Assembly (NCBI RefSeq): GCF_030247185.1
Contig: NC_080571.1
Span: 252,437,771-252,501,770, forward strand
DNA length: 64,000 bases
Source: Malaya genurostris
Taxonomy: Eukaryota > Arthropoda > Insecta > Diptera > Culicidae
Direction of reading: 5' to 3'
The translations under genes were made by a program, and so were the position numbers. This document shows, piece after piece, positions 1 to 14,300 of the stretch (position 1 is the first letter of the stretch; each line of letters starts with the position of its first letter). The notes beneath the pieces were generated by a model, which did no database searches, was not told the DNA's origin, and saw nothing but the letters and a program-made list of their open reading frames with translations.

Positions 1-2230
1 GAAACGTCTCCTTTTTGATGATGCTTGGTGTGAACAGCGTTCTCTTCTTCCGAAGGTGGCCGTTCTGGCGTAATGGTGCTCATTTTGGGTAATGAATATA
101 TAACCAGGAAAGCCGTGAAAATCGCCTCTGGAATAATAACACTAATTAGGAAAATTAATTGTTTAATGAATCACGCCAACAGAAAAAAACGGTATCAATT
201 TGACATTCCGGGTGTCGCCGGATTCGTCTGGACCCATGCACGTGAGAACGTTTTTTTTTTTTACAAATGGGGCTTCGCGTAACCGTTTTTTAGTAAAATG
301 TTAGTTCGTCAAATTGAATTGCAACAAAAATCGATGTCATGTTGGGAAGGACAACAGATTTTTCGACCAGGCACAGTTGAAAATGTTTGATTATTATTTA
401 ATGGTTCTGTTTTCACTGCGCCATATAATTACTTCGATTGTTTGTTAGATTGAATTGGAGAAGAATAAATACTAATATTTATAGTATATGATTTCAAAAA
501 TATCGAATATAATGAAACTCTTCTATTTACTAATTTCTTATACAAAGCATACCAGATGAAGGAATTTTTGCTTTCGTTTCTTCTTTTCGACAGGACTTTT
601 TTTTCTATCTGCAGCGAAATAAAGATTTGGAAACAGTAAACTATAGTAAATTTGCAATCAAACTTCTTAGTACACGGTTAAAAATCTATTGCCGGTACCA
701 TGATTTTTTAATAATGAAATCATGAACCATGGCTTCTCATGAAATTTCATGAGCAAAATGATTGATATCATGAAAATTTTCATGAAAGATATGTTATTGT
801 TCATGATATTATTCATGATAGTCATGATTCATGATTTCATGATTTTTAATCATGGTCCCGGGAATAGATTTTTATCCGTGCATGTTTTGCTACAGCAAAT
901 GCAGCTTCTATTTCGATCATGATTTGAAGAAAACTCGTAACTTCGGGTCAGTAGAGACTTAGAGTTATGCAATACTAATCCGATGATATTCGAAGTTAGC
1001 CCCATCTCTGCATACTACTGTTCTTCCAAATTCAATAACACTTATCAGTCTACCAACAAAATTCTTGCCCCAAAAAATTGTTTTATTGTCTAAGCTTTGT
1101 TTCCTTCCGCGCCAAACATCCCAAAAAAAATTGAGTAATAATGGTCCGATTATGAACCCGCATGGATTAAACTACAAATTATCGACACACTTATCTGGAA
1201 CTTATGGCTTCGTTGGCAGCTATGCTTCCCCCCTTCCCCCTCTTGCCAAACTTGAACATAATCTTCAACCGAACCCATCAAACAAAACATTTGCAATCAA
1301 ACTAAAGCGGCAGCGGGACCATACTTCGGGCAATCAATTTTGCGAGAACAACAAACCCACCACGAAACGGCGAACAAGCTCACACACGATTATTGGCCCG
1401 AGGAATGGCGCTGCCAGAGAAGCACGAATTCCAACGACTGTTGTTATGAGTCGTTACACAAAGCGGCGTCTGGTGAAATGGCGCCAATTCTCGGAAATTA
1501 CCTTTCCCGTTTTCCGCGTTTCCCCGTGTGCACCAGTTAGCCGGCACCACGGCAACCGGAGTGGTTTCCCGGCAATTGCAAACGTTTCCGAAGTTCTCGA
1601 GAGCAACGTATCGAATAACGCTCCATGAGAACCCGTCGGTTGGTCTAATTTGGAAAAGTGCTGCTAGATGGGAGTCCAATTGCAGCGATAACCGTTTACC
1701 GACAGCCGTTGTTCTAGTTTTTAATGTCTTTGTTAATTTGGTTTATAGATGTAGTTTCAATAAGCTGCGGGTTGTTTTCGAAAAAAAACCATTCGTTGTT
1801 ATGGAATTGTTTGTTGAGTCTGAAAATATAACTAAGGTTTAGGGAAAAAATAATAGTCTTATGAGCGCATTTCAATACAGCTTACGGCAAGAAGAAAAAT
1901 AAAATTGTATTTAGGATTTGAAGAAAACAATCAAAACCGCGAATAAAAGTTACTAACGATGTTTACTAACAAAAAAACTAATTTTGTGTGAACGCTTAAA
2001 TCAAATACGATAGTAAAGAACTAACGAGTATAATAAATATAATAGGATAGGTTTTTTGGTTCATTTCATTAGTTTTTGAATGTTGACTATCGCATGACCA
2101 ATTTACCGTTGATGCTAATTACGATTTTTCTATTTTCCCACCTCCGCTTCGAATGCCCTGTCCTTGTCCCATCGTCCCAACAAAACCAAAAACAAAACAC
2201 CCTTTTCACCCTCGAACCAAACACACACAG
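1..2230. other. Lar intron sequence, no exon recognised
   Basis: Upstream part of a Lar intron that begins outside the window. Apart from the small palindromic repeat at 673-880, no coding exon is supported. The block 1300-1690 is more GC-rich than its surroundings and has overlapping open frames on both strands, but none resembles a known protein and none has convincing splice borders. The acceptor of the next Lar exon is at 2229-2230, after a C-rich tract and a short CA run. Confidence 0.6.
673..880. repeat. MITE-like palindromic element rich in TCATGA
   Basis: The ends are imperfect inverted repeats of about 35 bp. The left arm starts CACGGTTAAAAATCTATT at 673. The right arm ends at 880 with the complement of CACGGATAAAAATCTATT. 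The interior is packed with ATCATGAAT/TCATGA palindromes. No target duplication could be confirmed. A related TCATGA-rich patch lies at about 16020-16135 in the last Lar intron. It has no coding capacity. Confidence 0.55.
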
Positions 2231-2370
2231 TGCCCGGCGATCCGCAAGAAGTCAAAGCTGCTCCAGTCAATTCCACCACGATACACGTTACCTGGAAGCC
2301 ACCGAAGGAGAAAAACCGGAACGGCATCATTCGCGGCTATCACATTCACGTGCAGGAGATGCGTGAAGAG
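2231..2370 (+). CDS. Lar: Lar exon: first half of an FN3 repeat
   Basis: The acceptor AG is at 2229-2230 and the donor GTAAG at 2371. The translation contains PQEVKAAPVNSTTIHVTWKP and ends GYHIHVQEMREE. This matches the A-C strands of an FN3 domain of fly Lar. The exon starts at codon position 2 and ends in phase 0. The domain is completed by the exon at 11237, so an 8.9-kb intron splits one FN3 repeat. Confidence 0.93.
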
Positions 2371-5300
2371 GTAAGTTCAAATTGGGCTTCTGAATAAATG
2401 ATGGAACACGTTGCCTCGAAGGTGTGATATTGATCCACCAATGCCTTTAAGCAGCCTCTAGCTCAAAGACGCACCGAACACAATTTTTACCTCAGCAGTT
2501 CGTGCGTGTACGCGGTTTTCAAGTACTATTTTTACAAGCAAATTCGTTCGGGAAAGTGGATTGAAACCATTCATTTAAAATTTCCAATTAGTGTAATGAA
2601 CGAATCTTGTCTGCTTCTAATTTTCTCTACCTCCGAAATGACCAGATTTTGTCAGTCAGCAGTTTTCGACGAATTTTGTTTATATGAATTATTGAACGAC
2701 CTCGAATTAAAGCTCGGGACCCTTCCGTATAATCTGCTTAGAATTACCTCTTCACTGTTCTGAAACATCACCCACCAGAAGCTTACGGAGTGACTAAATA
2801 GAATCCTTTCTCTGGTGATGATGCTTAACGTAAAAAGCTCTCGTTTCTGCCAAAAGAGCATTTTACCCAAAAGTAAGATTAGGATTATGTTTATGGCTAG
2901 CTTTAAACAAACGCAACTTTTGAAACATGAAATGTTCGCTCATAATTGGATTATCAAAGAGCACCTAATGTTACACAGGTTCAGTTTCGATTCTATAAAA
3001 TATGGTTTGCCTTCATATTTTGCCTATTTCGTGTTATTTTCAAGTGGCCTGTTTCACAGGAATATTCATTTTTTTGGCATCTACGGTGTTTTCCTATTCC
3101 CTTCGAGATAATCTATCTTATAATTTGATATTTTATGAAATTGTTGCGTGGCGACGATGGTTTTCGCCAATGGCACGGTACTTCCTTACTGCTTCTAATT
3201 GAGTAGTTAAACAAGAATGGTACTTTGGAATTACTACCGTTATAAATCACACATTTCAACAACATGATAGCCATAATTGCTGGTCGCTCCCAACCCCATC
3301 GTTCAAAGAACAAGTCAGAGCCGTAGCAATTCAGTTTTTCGTGGGGGGGCAAATTTTTTAGATTAAATTTAACGTATATTAAAAAAAAGCTGCATTACAT
3401 GCGTATCAAACAATCTAGATAGCAATTTGAGGCACCATATGCCTGCATATTGTACGCGACGAACGTCACTCACTGACAGCGTTTTCAAGTAAACCCTCTA
3501 AGATCACTCTGAGAGTGGTTTCGGATTCATTTCTGAGCAGGTTTCAGCAGCCATGAAAATGACAGATCGTTTCATAAAAAACGATGCCATTCTCACAGCT
3601 ATCGATACAGCAAATGAGATGGATTTGGAAAAGCTGCAGCCTTTGACCGAGTTAGGCATCAAATTGCCAAATGAAATTGAGCTAAAAATTGCCAAAGAAT
3701 ACATTGATAAAATTCGTGCAAAAAATGAGAAATTGAACAATTTGAAGAGGCCGATAGATAAAAAAATTAAGACTGTAATACTGACAGAGCTGTATAAGGT
3801 GTGCCAAGGAATGGAAAACGTATACAACCTTTTTGCAACCATTGAAACTTTTCCGTCCGGAACGGCAGTATGCGAATCATCATTTTCGGCATTGACACGG
3901 ATCATGCGGCCTCAACGTATTAGCATGTCCACTGATAGATTAAACAATTTATCGTTTCTGGCATTCGAGCACAAGCGACTGGATTTTTTAGACGTGGACA
4001 CAGAAAAATACGTGGTGAGGCGGAAACCGCGTGGTGGGGCAAAGCCCCCCCTTGCCCCCTAGGTTGCTACGGCTCTGGAACAAGTAAAGGAAGTCTATTT
4101 AATCCCTTAATGCTCATGAGGAAATATATTTCCCTTCAATAAAAATCGTTATTATTATTAAATCGATATGTTTTTTACTGAATGTTAAAAAAACTTATTT
4201 CCAAGGCGACAAATGTGTTTATAAACGAATAAAACTGTGTTTCTGAACGAAAAGAACTGCCAATCTTCATTGCACTAACAAAGTTTGTACAAAACGACGC
4301 ATAGAAAAAAGGACAGATATTAAATTTGTTATGTGCAATGTCCACTTGTGCTAAACAACTACACGAAATCGTTTCGTAGACTACCAAAACTAACTATTTG
4401 TTTTAATATTCTGATAGTTAAAGCAATTAAATCAATAAATTAAATTACGTTATAATAAATTTTTATAGGAAACTTATGCAACCTGCTATGTTTTTCTGGT
4501 GATATTCTCTTACTTTACACCCACAATAGCTAAAATATTGTGTTGTACTGACATAGTTCGTCCTGGACATCTTATGGTCATGAAAGGGTTAACGGAGGGA
4601 CGATGACTCATCAGATTTTCCCATGAGTGTCGCTGGTGATTTAGACGAGTAACAGATTTGGACTTTATTCCACGCAAGTGTCTTGTAGATTTTGTCACGA
4701 AAGGCCTCGTTGCATACCTGACTTTTCAAAATTTAAGCTAGACTAAGTCTTAAGTTTTTTGGAAAGGATCAAACTTTTGCATTCCACTTTTATTCAAATG
4801 GATATAATCTAAACATGACAAAATCCTACAATAATGTGCGAGACTTTTATAAATTGAGTCAAACTTAAAAAAAACATTGAAAAAGATTCAAATTATCTTC
4901 AACATTAAAAAAACGACGTTTGCATTAAAAACCTTTTTTAATCCATTTAGTGGTGTAATGCTGTTTTTCTCATATTACTTATATTTTCAAAAATATCACA
5001 AGACGATTTCTGTCAAGATTTTTTTTCAAACTTGAATAAAATTTAAAATTTTCTATGGGTATAAACTACCATAACCTTTTTATTTTGTAAACCGTTATGT
5101 CAAATTAATATAGATTTAAATATGGCAACCCTGCACGTTATACAAAATTGACGGCACAGTATCCTTCAAGACACTGAGAGCCTTAATTTGTATCGGGATT
5201 TGTGAAAATCGGTTTAACCGTTGCTGAGAATTCGAAGTGAGTTCCGTTTTTTCAAGCTTTTCTTCACTATTATCGGTGAGTTCGGAAGCGGAAACCGGGA

Positions 5301-8300
5301 ACTAGTAGTCTCAAAGTAGTTGTATATATCGACTAAATAGCAGATGAATTTACCAGTAAATTTAAAAAAATTCACCTAGTTTTGCTTGTGAAAAAATACT
5401 CATGAAAACGATAATTTTTCACTTATCTCGCTGTAATACCGGAACCGGAAGTCGGATCTGAATCAACTTTTCGGGGACTTTTTGAAGAATTTCAAGACCT
5501 TTCATTTGCATCATAGCTTGTAAAAATCGGTTTAGAAATTTCCGAGAAAATTTAGTGCGCATTTTCTCATAAATTTGCACATATTACCTAGTAATTTCGG
5601 AACCGGAAGTCGGATCGGGATAAAATTCAATAGCACTCTATGGGACCTTTCATTTGAATCTGATTTTGTGAAAATCGGTTCAGCCATCTCTGAGAAAATC
5701 GAGTGACATTATTTTTAACAAAAACACACACCGACATTCTGTGATCTCGACGAACTGAGTCGAATGGTATATGACACTCCGTTCAAAGGTAGGTTTTCCA
5801 GTGATTGCATAGCCTTTCTATATGAAAAAGGCAAAAATGTACTTTTTTCGGGTCGTGACAAAAAAAAGCTAAGGCAGATAATTGCTTTTGGTAAATTTTC
5901 CATGGAAGGTAATTATTTATGCTTACTTGCAAAAAAAATCTACTCCCTTGCGAGCGGTCTTCCGGTAGTTAACCGGAACATTCGCCATGGCGGACGGAAA
6001 CATGTGTTGGAAAATTTCCAAACTACTTTCGGAAGTTTTTTTTTTTAAATAAAACAATCAGACTAACCGTCCGGCGTGAGTTCAAAATTACAACTAATTT
6101 ATTTACAAATTTAAAGATTAGTTTACACTTTTCTTACGTTTATGTTAGTTCCCTATGCTATACATTTTCCCCTTATTTGAGAATTTTCAAATGGGGAAGA
6201 ATATCGAGGATTTACCGAGACAGAAAAAGAGAATTTGAGATGAAGCGAGAGTAAAAAAAAAGATAACGGAGAGCAATGTGTAATTCTCTTCTCACCACTC
6301 GATTGAGATTTTGAGCGACTTGGGTACCACATCGATATTCAGTTGCTCCATCTCCTCCAACGATCGCTTCGAGTATAGAGATGTCGGATTTTTCTAATTT
6401 CTCGATTATTCAATAATAGAGTATAATTTTCTAACTATTCGATTAAATTTAACTCGATTATCAGAGTTATTAATCGATTACTCGATTATTTATTCGATTA
6501 TTGCTATTGATTTTTTCAAATTATTCGATTAGTTTAATAATTAATATTAGTTTCAAACTAATCGATTAAATATTACTCGATTAATCGATCGATATTACGA
6601 CATCCCTATTCGAGTAGTGGATCGACACCAGATCCGGGCTGAACACCGCGTCTTCGCCCTTATGATATTTCTTGATGAACGACACAACTTCCGGTAGGCA
6701 TTTCGTAATATAAAGTCCCCCGTTCATGGCCAGCTCAGAGCGAAAGACTTCCCCTTTTCGATAATTGTCAGTCATAGCAGCACCTTTTTGGGGAACTTAG
6801 TGTTCACCTCGGAGCTCACTTCCTTCGTGGGGGAAGTAAAAAACGACGTGCCCAGACTGTCGTTACCATCCAGGGAGAGATAGCTCTCGTCGCGCATCAC
6901 AACCGCCACATCGCGATTCGCCGGGAAAATCGAGTTGACCATCTTTTTCAGCCGCTGCCGCTACGTCATTGCCTGCAACTCCGAAACCAGTGAACGCGAC
7001 TTTTGCTTCCTGACATGTATGTTCATGTTCGCCAGGTACTTTTTCACTGGTTACACCAACATTCCGGCCAAGCGCACGCAGCGATGTAGCCTCTTTTTCC
7101 TCGGTTTTCCTCTTCAGCTTCCTTAATTGGAGCCGAAGCCCGGCCGTCAGGAACTGGGCTTTCTTTTGATGCTCTGATTGAACGACGTCTGTTTTCGACG
7201 CGGCAGGGTGCCTTTCTTTGAACGCGCACACTTCTGAACGGAGTTACTTCACTGTTGTTGCCACAACTGTTAGAGTTTGACTGATATAGCTGTCAAATTT
7301 CGTCTGCTGACTCATGGGTTACTATGATTGATGCTGCATGAGTAATTTCGTTAGTGCGGGTGCAGGTAAACCCGTGAAAAATCGACAGTTTTTGTCCATA
7401 GCGATAACTAACGCTATAAAAGTATTTGCCTCCATTTCGGTTATTGACACAAGTTCGCCCATTACAACTAACATATGAATTATGGCGAACAGTGCATAGA
7501 TTTCTGGCTCAAGTGTTCGAAATTCTACAACTGTTTACACGAAACGAAAAATGAAGTTCAACTTCAACATTCAACTCTCAGCTAACTACTGTTTGTGAAC
7601 AATAAGTTTACCGAGAATCAGTAGTCGATTATGGAACCGTCGAAGGATCGATTATTACCTAAATGATCATGTTTACTAAACCTCGAGTTAGTCTCCATGC
7701 AAAAAGAACCACTTTCACAATTACAAAATTATACCTTTGTGTGTTGTTAGTAAACAACAGTGTTAGTGAGTTCAAACATTGACCCAGATCATTTTTTCCC
7801 ACGAGTATTACCAACTGAGATGTATTATAAAACGCAGTGCTAGAGACGTTCGCTTCACGTGACAATTTTAAGTAAAATTCCCTAATTGGTACCCTAAACT
7901 GTAGATGTTTGCCTTGAATATCGTGTGCTGTAAACATTCATGTTGCCCGCTATTTGAGCAGTCACACACGAATGTCGCGCGTATCACACAGATGAATGTC
8001 ACATATGCCAGTCAGAGCTAATAAAAGTCATTTTCATTGACAGAAAATAGACGAAAATGACAAGCAATTAATATCACTCTTAGCTTCGCTTGGAAACAAG
8101 AAGAGCGAAATCCATGTCCTGTCAACGACATAAGCGGAACAGTAGTTTCAAAATTGTGTTCTTACTTTCATTTGCCCTTTCAGTATTTTCAGTTTTCAGT
8201 GAAAATCTCATAGTATGCAGTGTCGATATTCAACCGAAGCCTTGAGGATTGATAATGACAGAAAACGATTCACAGTGACTTTCACCTGTTGGTGCTCGAA

Positions 8301-11300
8301 TATGTAGTAGTTTTGGTTTTCAAACAGGTTCTGGGGTATAATTACTTCGATTTATCATATTTTAGTCACTTTTTATAGCCAAGCATCACAGATTTTCAAT
8401 ACATCGATGAAAGAATGAGAATTGAAGTTCTGCTTATTCTCCCTGCAGACGTTAGTTTGGTTTCATCTTATCATAAAGGAAAGAGTGACATTGGCAATTA
8501 TACTCTCTCTTTTTTCAATGAGAAACGAAAATGCTTCGTCTTTCTTCGTTTGTTTATGTTTCGTTCATTTACGAATGAGACAATAAAATAAAGAATATGA
8601 GGATATTGGATTGAATTCTGTCTCTGACTCAAAAATTTATCTGGATTTGTCAGTGTCTAACTATGTACAAGAAAATTTTACCGAGCTTCATTTTCCGCGA
8701 ACAAATCAAAAACAAAAAAAAGGCCTCACCACCTATCGTCTAGAGGCCAAAAGGGCCAAAATCTGGTAAAATTTGTCAAATCTGACAAAAGATCTGGTTA
8801 GTTTGAGTGTCCGGCGAAGCGAGAATAATCTGGCATTTGTCAGATAAATCTGGAAACCTGGCAACGCTGGTCATAAACGAACGCTCAATGAATGTAGCGG
8901 CGACTGTCATGTTCATATTGAGAATGTAATGAAAGAATGATCGTCACCAACAGGCTGCATTATGTATTCGATGCGATTTTCATCGCTGGTAATGAACTTT
9001 CATGAAAGAATTCATAACAACGGCGTCATTGACGGTGATCATTTGTTGAAAACATGACAAACATTTATTGAATGAAAAAGTAAGTTAATGTAGGTCAAAA
9101 ATTGCATAGTTTTTCACTTTTTTAAAGTGCATAGGGTTGTCAACAAGAAAAATTAACAACTTAAAAAAAATTATATTATTATCCGATGCAAAGCAAATCA
9201 ATAGTGACAAAAGATTACTAGAATTCAGCATTTTTAAGGTACACAGAAAGTCATTTTCTTTTAGGGAAGTTTGAAAACATGAATACAATATTCAAGAATG
9301 TTCAAAATGCATCAGCGTAAATAGATAATTAATGAAAAATTTCGAACATTTACTAAATGAAAAGAGAAGTTAATAAAGAGGGCAATATATAGAATTGGTT
9401 GTTAACCAGCAAAAATAAATTACTTTTGAAAAAATTTCAAATATTTGAATGAAAAAGGATGTCAATAGAGACAGAAAATTACTTGCATTTAACATCGTCG
9501 AGGTACATGGAGTGAAAAATTTGCAAAAATGTATTTAAATATTCGGTTTAGTGGTTACGGCAATTATATTAAAAAAATATTTTTCCGACAAATCGATTTT
9601 TTTAACCGAACCCTTATATAAAAAGGGTCACCCTAAGGATAAAATGAAGCAAATACTCACTCTTAAATTGGATTACCGATTTCATCTGTTCTAACCTCGA
9701 TAGCTGAATTTTTCAGTAAAAATAACATTTCATCACAGCGGTACCTTAAGGTACAGCTGTCAACAAATGTTTATTTGTGCTAATATATCAGTAGAATGAG
9801 AATGTTCGGTAGTTCGGCTGTTCTAAACTCGTCAAGAAATGAAAAAAATACCGAATGAAGTGTAGTTTGCTGGTCCAATGCTTTTCGATGGAGAACAATA
9901 GCATCGAATATTTCGAATTTCTGAGAAATTGTATATCATTTTATCATGGAATTGCAGTATTTTTGAAGACTATTAATTCCAATTAATTTCTTTCAAAATT
10001 TGTCGATTTGGGAAGTTTGCCGACCTTTCCTAAGTTTCCAAAGTCTTCCTAAATTTGTCAATTTTCGTTAGTGCGCAACTCTTTGCATCTTGAAAATATT
10101 TCAATCTAGTAATATTTGATAACCGTTGACCCTTTTTATCCAGTCAATATTTAAAATTTTTTCGAAAACAATCAATTTTGGTTTGTTGACAACTCTATGC
10201 AACTATGAACTTGAAAATGTTCAAATTCAGTAATTGCCTATCAATATTGATTTCCCTTTCTATCCAATAACTACAGGAAAGTTTTTCAAAAATTGTCTTT
10301 GTGCATTTGTTGACAACCCTACGCAACTTTAACAAGCTTAAAACTACTATTTTTGATCGTCTCTATAGCTGCAATTTGAAATTTGGCCATTTCATAGAAC
10401 AGTATCGAGGTGAAAACGGTCACAAGTGACGCCGTTATAAATTTGTTCAGGCATGCGAGCATGACAGTCGCCACAACATTCATTCAGCGCTCGGTCATGA
10501 CTGTCATATGTGACATTCATCTGTGTGATACGCGCGACATTCATGTGTAACTGCCCAGATATCAGGCAACATGAAAGTTCCCATGCACACGACATTAAAA
10601 AAAAAGATGTCAGCAGTTTTCAACAAAATATTGTAAAATATTTGGAAGCAAAATGGTATTTCATGAATCGCAATGTGCACCAAATATGGCCAAATTATTC
10701 GCTTTTCATTGCCTGGTATATAACAACATATAACCCGGAGATATTATCTGATTATCGCCCAACAAAATGATTTATGCCAATCTATTATAACAATAAATAA
10801 ATTGATGCGTTCGAAACGTTGCTTCGTATAAGACATTTGTTTTGAGTTTTGCGAAATCCGAATTGTGTGTTTGATCTAATGAATCCTCAGTTATTTTTGG
10901 ATATCGGTATTCAATGGTGGTTAGCATGGTCCATTCAAGCGGAGTCATATTTTGCTCATGAAACTTGTTACATATAACCAACTAGGGCAATTGAACAGTC
11001 AATAGATTGCGATAAAATCAGATCCAGTACCAGAGAAATATTACGCTTGCTTGTTATATTCAATTCTGTCTGGGTCAGGAGCATTGTTGTTACACGAAAA
11101 TAGCACTGAATCGCACTCAATACTTTATTTCCAGAATCTTTTCACTTTTATATAATCTTCCTGACAAAAGGCGCATAAAATCGAGAACACTATCAAGAAC
11201 ACATTTTCCTACATGCATATTTTAATCTATCCACAGGGCAAAGGACTGCTCAACGAACCAATGAAATTCGACGTCGTGGATGCATTGGAATACAATGTAA

Positions 11301-14300
11301 CCGGTCTGCAACCGGACACTAAATATTCGGTCCAAGTGGCAGCACTCACACGGAAGGGTGATGGTGATCGCAGTGCTCCCATCGCAATCAAGACTCCGGG
11401 CGGGGTACCGATTCGGCCTACGGTAAATTTGAAAATATTGGAACGTGATCCTACCGTGTCGATCGAACTGGAATGGGAACGGCCGAAGCAGACTTACGGA
11501 GAACTGCGTGGTTACAGAGTGAAATGGGGAGTCCGCGAGCAACCACTGAATGAGGAGACCATGTTGGGACCGCATACTCTCACTAAAAGAATAAATGATT
11601 TAGAGCGTGGGGTGGAATATGAATTTAGAGTGGCCGGGATGAACCATATTGGGATCGGTCAGGAAACCGTAAGATTTTTACCGACACCGGAAGGTACTCC
11701 AACGGGACCTCCAACCGAAATATCCGTCCGATTTCAGACTCCGGATGTAGTCTGTATTACGTGGGAGCCGCCAACAAGGGAACATCGAAACGGTCAAATC
11801 ACAAGATATGACGTTCAGTTCCACAAAAAGATCGACCATGGCTTAGGTACTGAACGGAACACGACAATCAAGAAAGCGGTTTTCACAAATCTTGAAGAAA
11901 GTACGGAATATATCGTACGAGTACGAGCTTACACTAAACAGGGCGCAGGACCATTCAGCGAAAAGAAAATCATATCAACTGAACGTGATATGGGCCGTGC
12001 TCCACTCTCGGTTCAAGCTGTTGCCACGTCCGAACAAACCGTGGAGGTTTGGTGGGAGCCAGTTCCTTCCCGTGGTAAGCTCGTGGGTTATAAGATATTT
12101 TATACCATGACAGCAGTGGAAGATCTCGATGAGTGGCAGACTAGAATGGTTGGAGTTACGGAATCTGCGGATTTACTCAATTTGGAAAAATTTGCTCAGT
12201 ATGCCATTGCGATCGCAGCCTTATATAAGAACGGACCTGGTAGATTAAGTGAAAAGGTCACCGTCAAAGTCAAACCTGAGGATGTTCCGCTTAATCTAAG
12301 AGCACACGATGTTAGCACGCATTCCATGACATTGAACTGGGCTCCTCCGATACGACTAAATCCGATCAATTACAAGATTTCCTTCGACGCCGTCAAGGAA
12401 TTCGTAGACTCTCAAGGTATTCCACAGAAACAAGTATTACCAAAACGGGAGATCGTTCTAAAGAGTCACGTTACATCGCATACCATTGGTGAGCTATCTC
12501 CCTTCACCACTTATTTCGTGAACGTAAGTGCCATCCCAACCGACTATTCCTACAAACCTCCTACGAAAATCACTGTCACAACGCAAATGGCCGCTCCTCA
12601 GCCGATGGTACAACCAGACTTTTACGGGGTCGTGAACGGTGAAGAAATTCAAGTCATTTTACCGCAAGCATCAGAAGAGTATGGTCCGATCTCCCACTAC
12701 TACCTGATAGTGGTTCCCGAAGATAAATCCAACCTACACAAATTACCCGATCAATTCTTAACCGAAGATCTCCTACCCAGCAAAACGCGATCTCTGCAAA
12801 CAAATGCCCCTTACATTGCTGCTATGTTCCTGCAACGAAATATCCCGTACACGTTCCATTTAGGCTCCGGTGAAACGAATCACAATTTTACCAACCGAAA
12901 ATTGGAACGCGGTAAACGTTATCGAATTTTCGTTCGGGCTGTTGTTGATACACCTCAAAAACATCTGTACACTTCGAGTCCCTTCTCGGAATTTCTCGCA
13001 CTAGACATGAAGGAAGCTCCAACCGGTGAACCTCCCCACAGACCGAACCCGAACGTTCCACAAGATCCAGAAATCTTGATCCGAGGTAAAAACGAAGAAC
13101 CCGGAATGATCTGGGTTGTCGGCCCTATCATTGCAGCCATAGTTCTGTCTTCGTGTTTAGTGATGGTATACTTTATACGGAGAAGACGGCAGCCCTACAA
13201 AACACCCGATCAAGCTGCCGTTACTCGACCGCTGATGGCTGCCGATTTAGGTGCGGGACCTGCTCCCACCGATCCTGTTGATATGCGTCGATTGAACTTC
13301 CAGACGCCTGGCATGATCAGTCATCCACCGATTCCTATATCGGAACTTGCGAATCACGTCGAACGCTTGAAGTCCAATGATAATCTGAAATTCTCTCAAG
13401 AATACGAAAGCATTGAGCCCGGCCAACAGTTTACGTGGGATCACTCAAATATGGAGGTCAACAAACCGAAGAACCGCTACGCAAACGTGACATCCTACGA
13501 TCACAGTCGAGTCATTCTACAGCCGATCGAAGGGGTTCTAGGATCTGATTACATAAACGCAAATTACTGTGATGGTTACAGAAAACACAATGCCTATGTC
13601 GCAACCCAGGGACCGCTCCAGGAAACGTTCGGTGATTTTTGGCGGATGTGTTGGGAGCTGAAATCATCCACGATCGTCATGATGACTCGTCTGGAGGAAC
13701 GTTCGAGAATTAAATGCGACATGTACTGGCCAGCACGAGGTACCGAAGTGTACGGCGTAATGACAGTGACAATCACAGAAACTCAGGAATTAGCAACCTA
13801 CAGTATAAGAACCTTCCAAATTTGTCGAACTGGCAGCAACGAAAGACGGGAAATGAAGCAACTGCAATTTACGGCCTGGCCCGATCATGGCGTTCCGGAT
13901 CATCCAGCTCCGTTCCTACAGTTTTTGAAGCGTACCAAGGCCCTAACTCCTACCGATTCAGGTCCAATCATTGTACACTGCTCGGCAGGTGTTGGAAGAA
14001 CCGGTTGCTACATCGTGATAGATTCGATGCTGGAACGAATGCGACATGAAAAAATGATTGACATTTACGGACATGTGACCTGTTTGCGAGCGCAACGGAA
14101 CTACATGGTCCAAACCGAGGACCAGTACATATTCATCCATGATGCTCTGCTAGAAGCGGTAATTTGTGGCAGCACCGAAGTTCCCGCCAGAAGTTTACAC
14201 AATCACATCCAGAAGCTGATGCAGACCGAGCCGGGAGAAAATATTACCGGAATGGAGATGGAATTCAAAAAGTTGTCGAATGTAAAGGCCGATTCAACAA

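Noticed and set aside
1065..1842. Overlapping ORFs of 187, 104 and 99 codons
   Set aside because: Frames on both strands overlap, have no domain similarity, and no matching splice sites fit the Lar reading frame.
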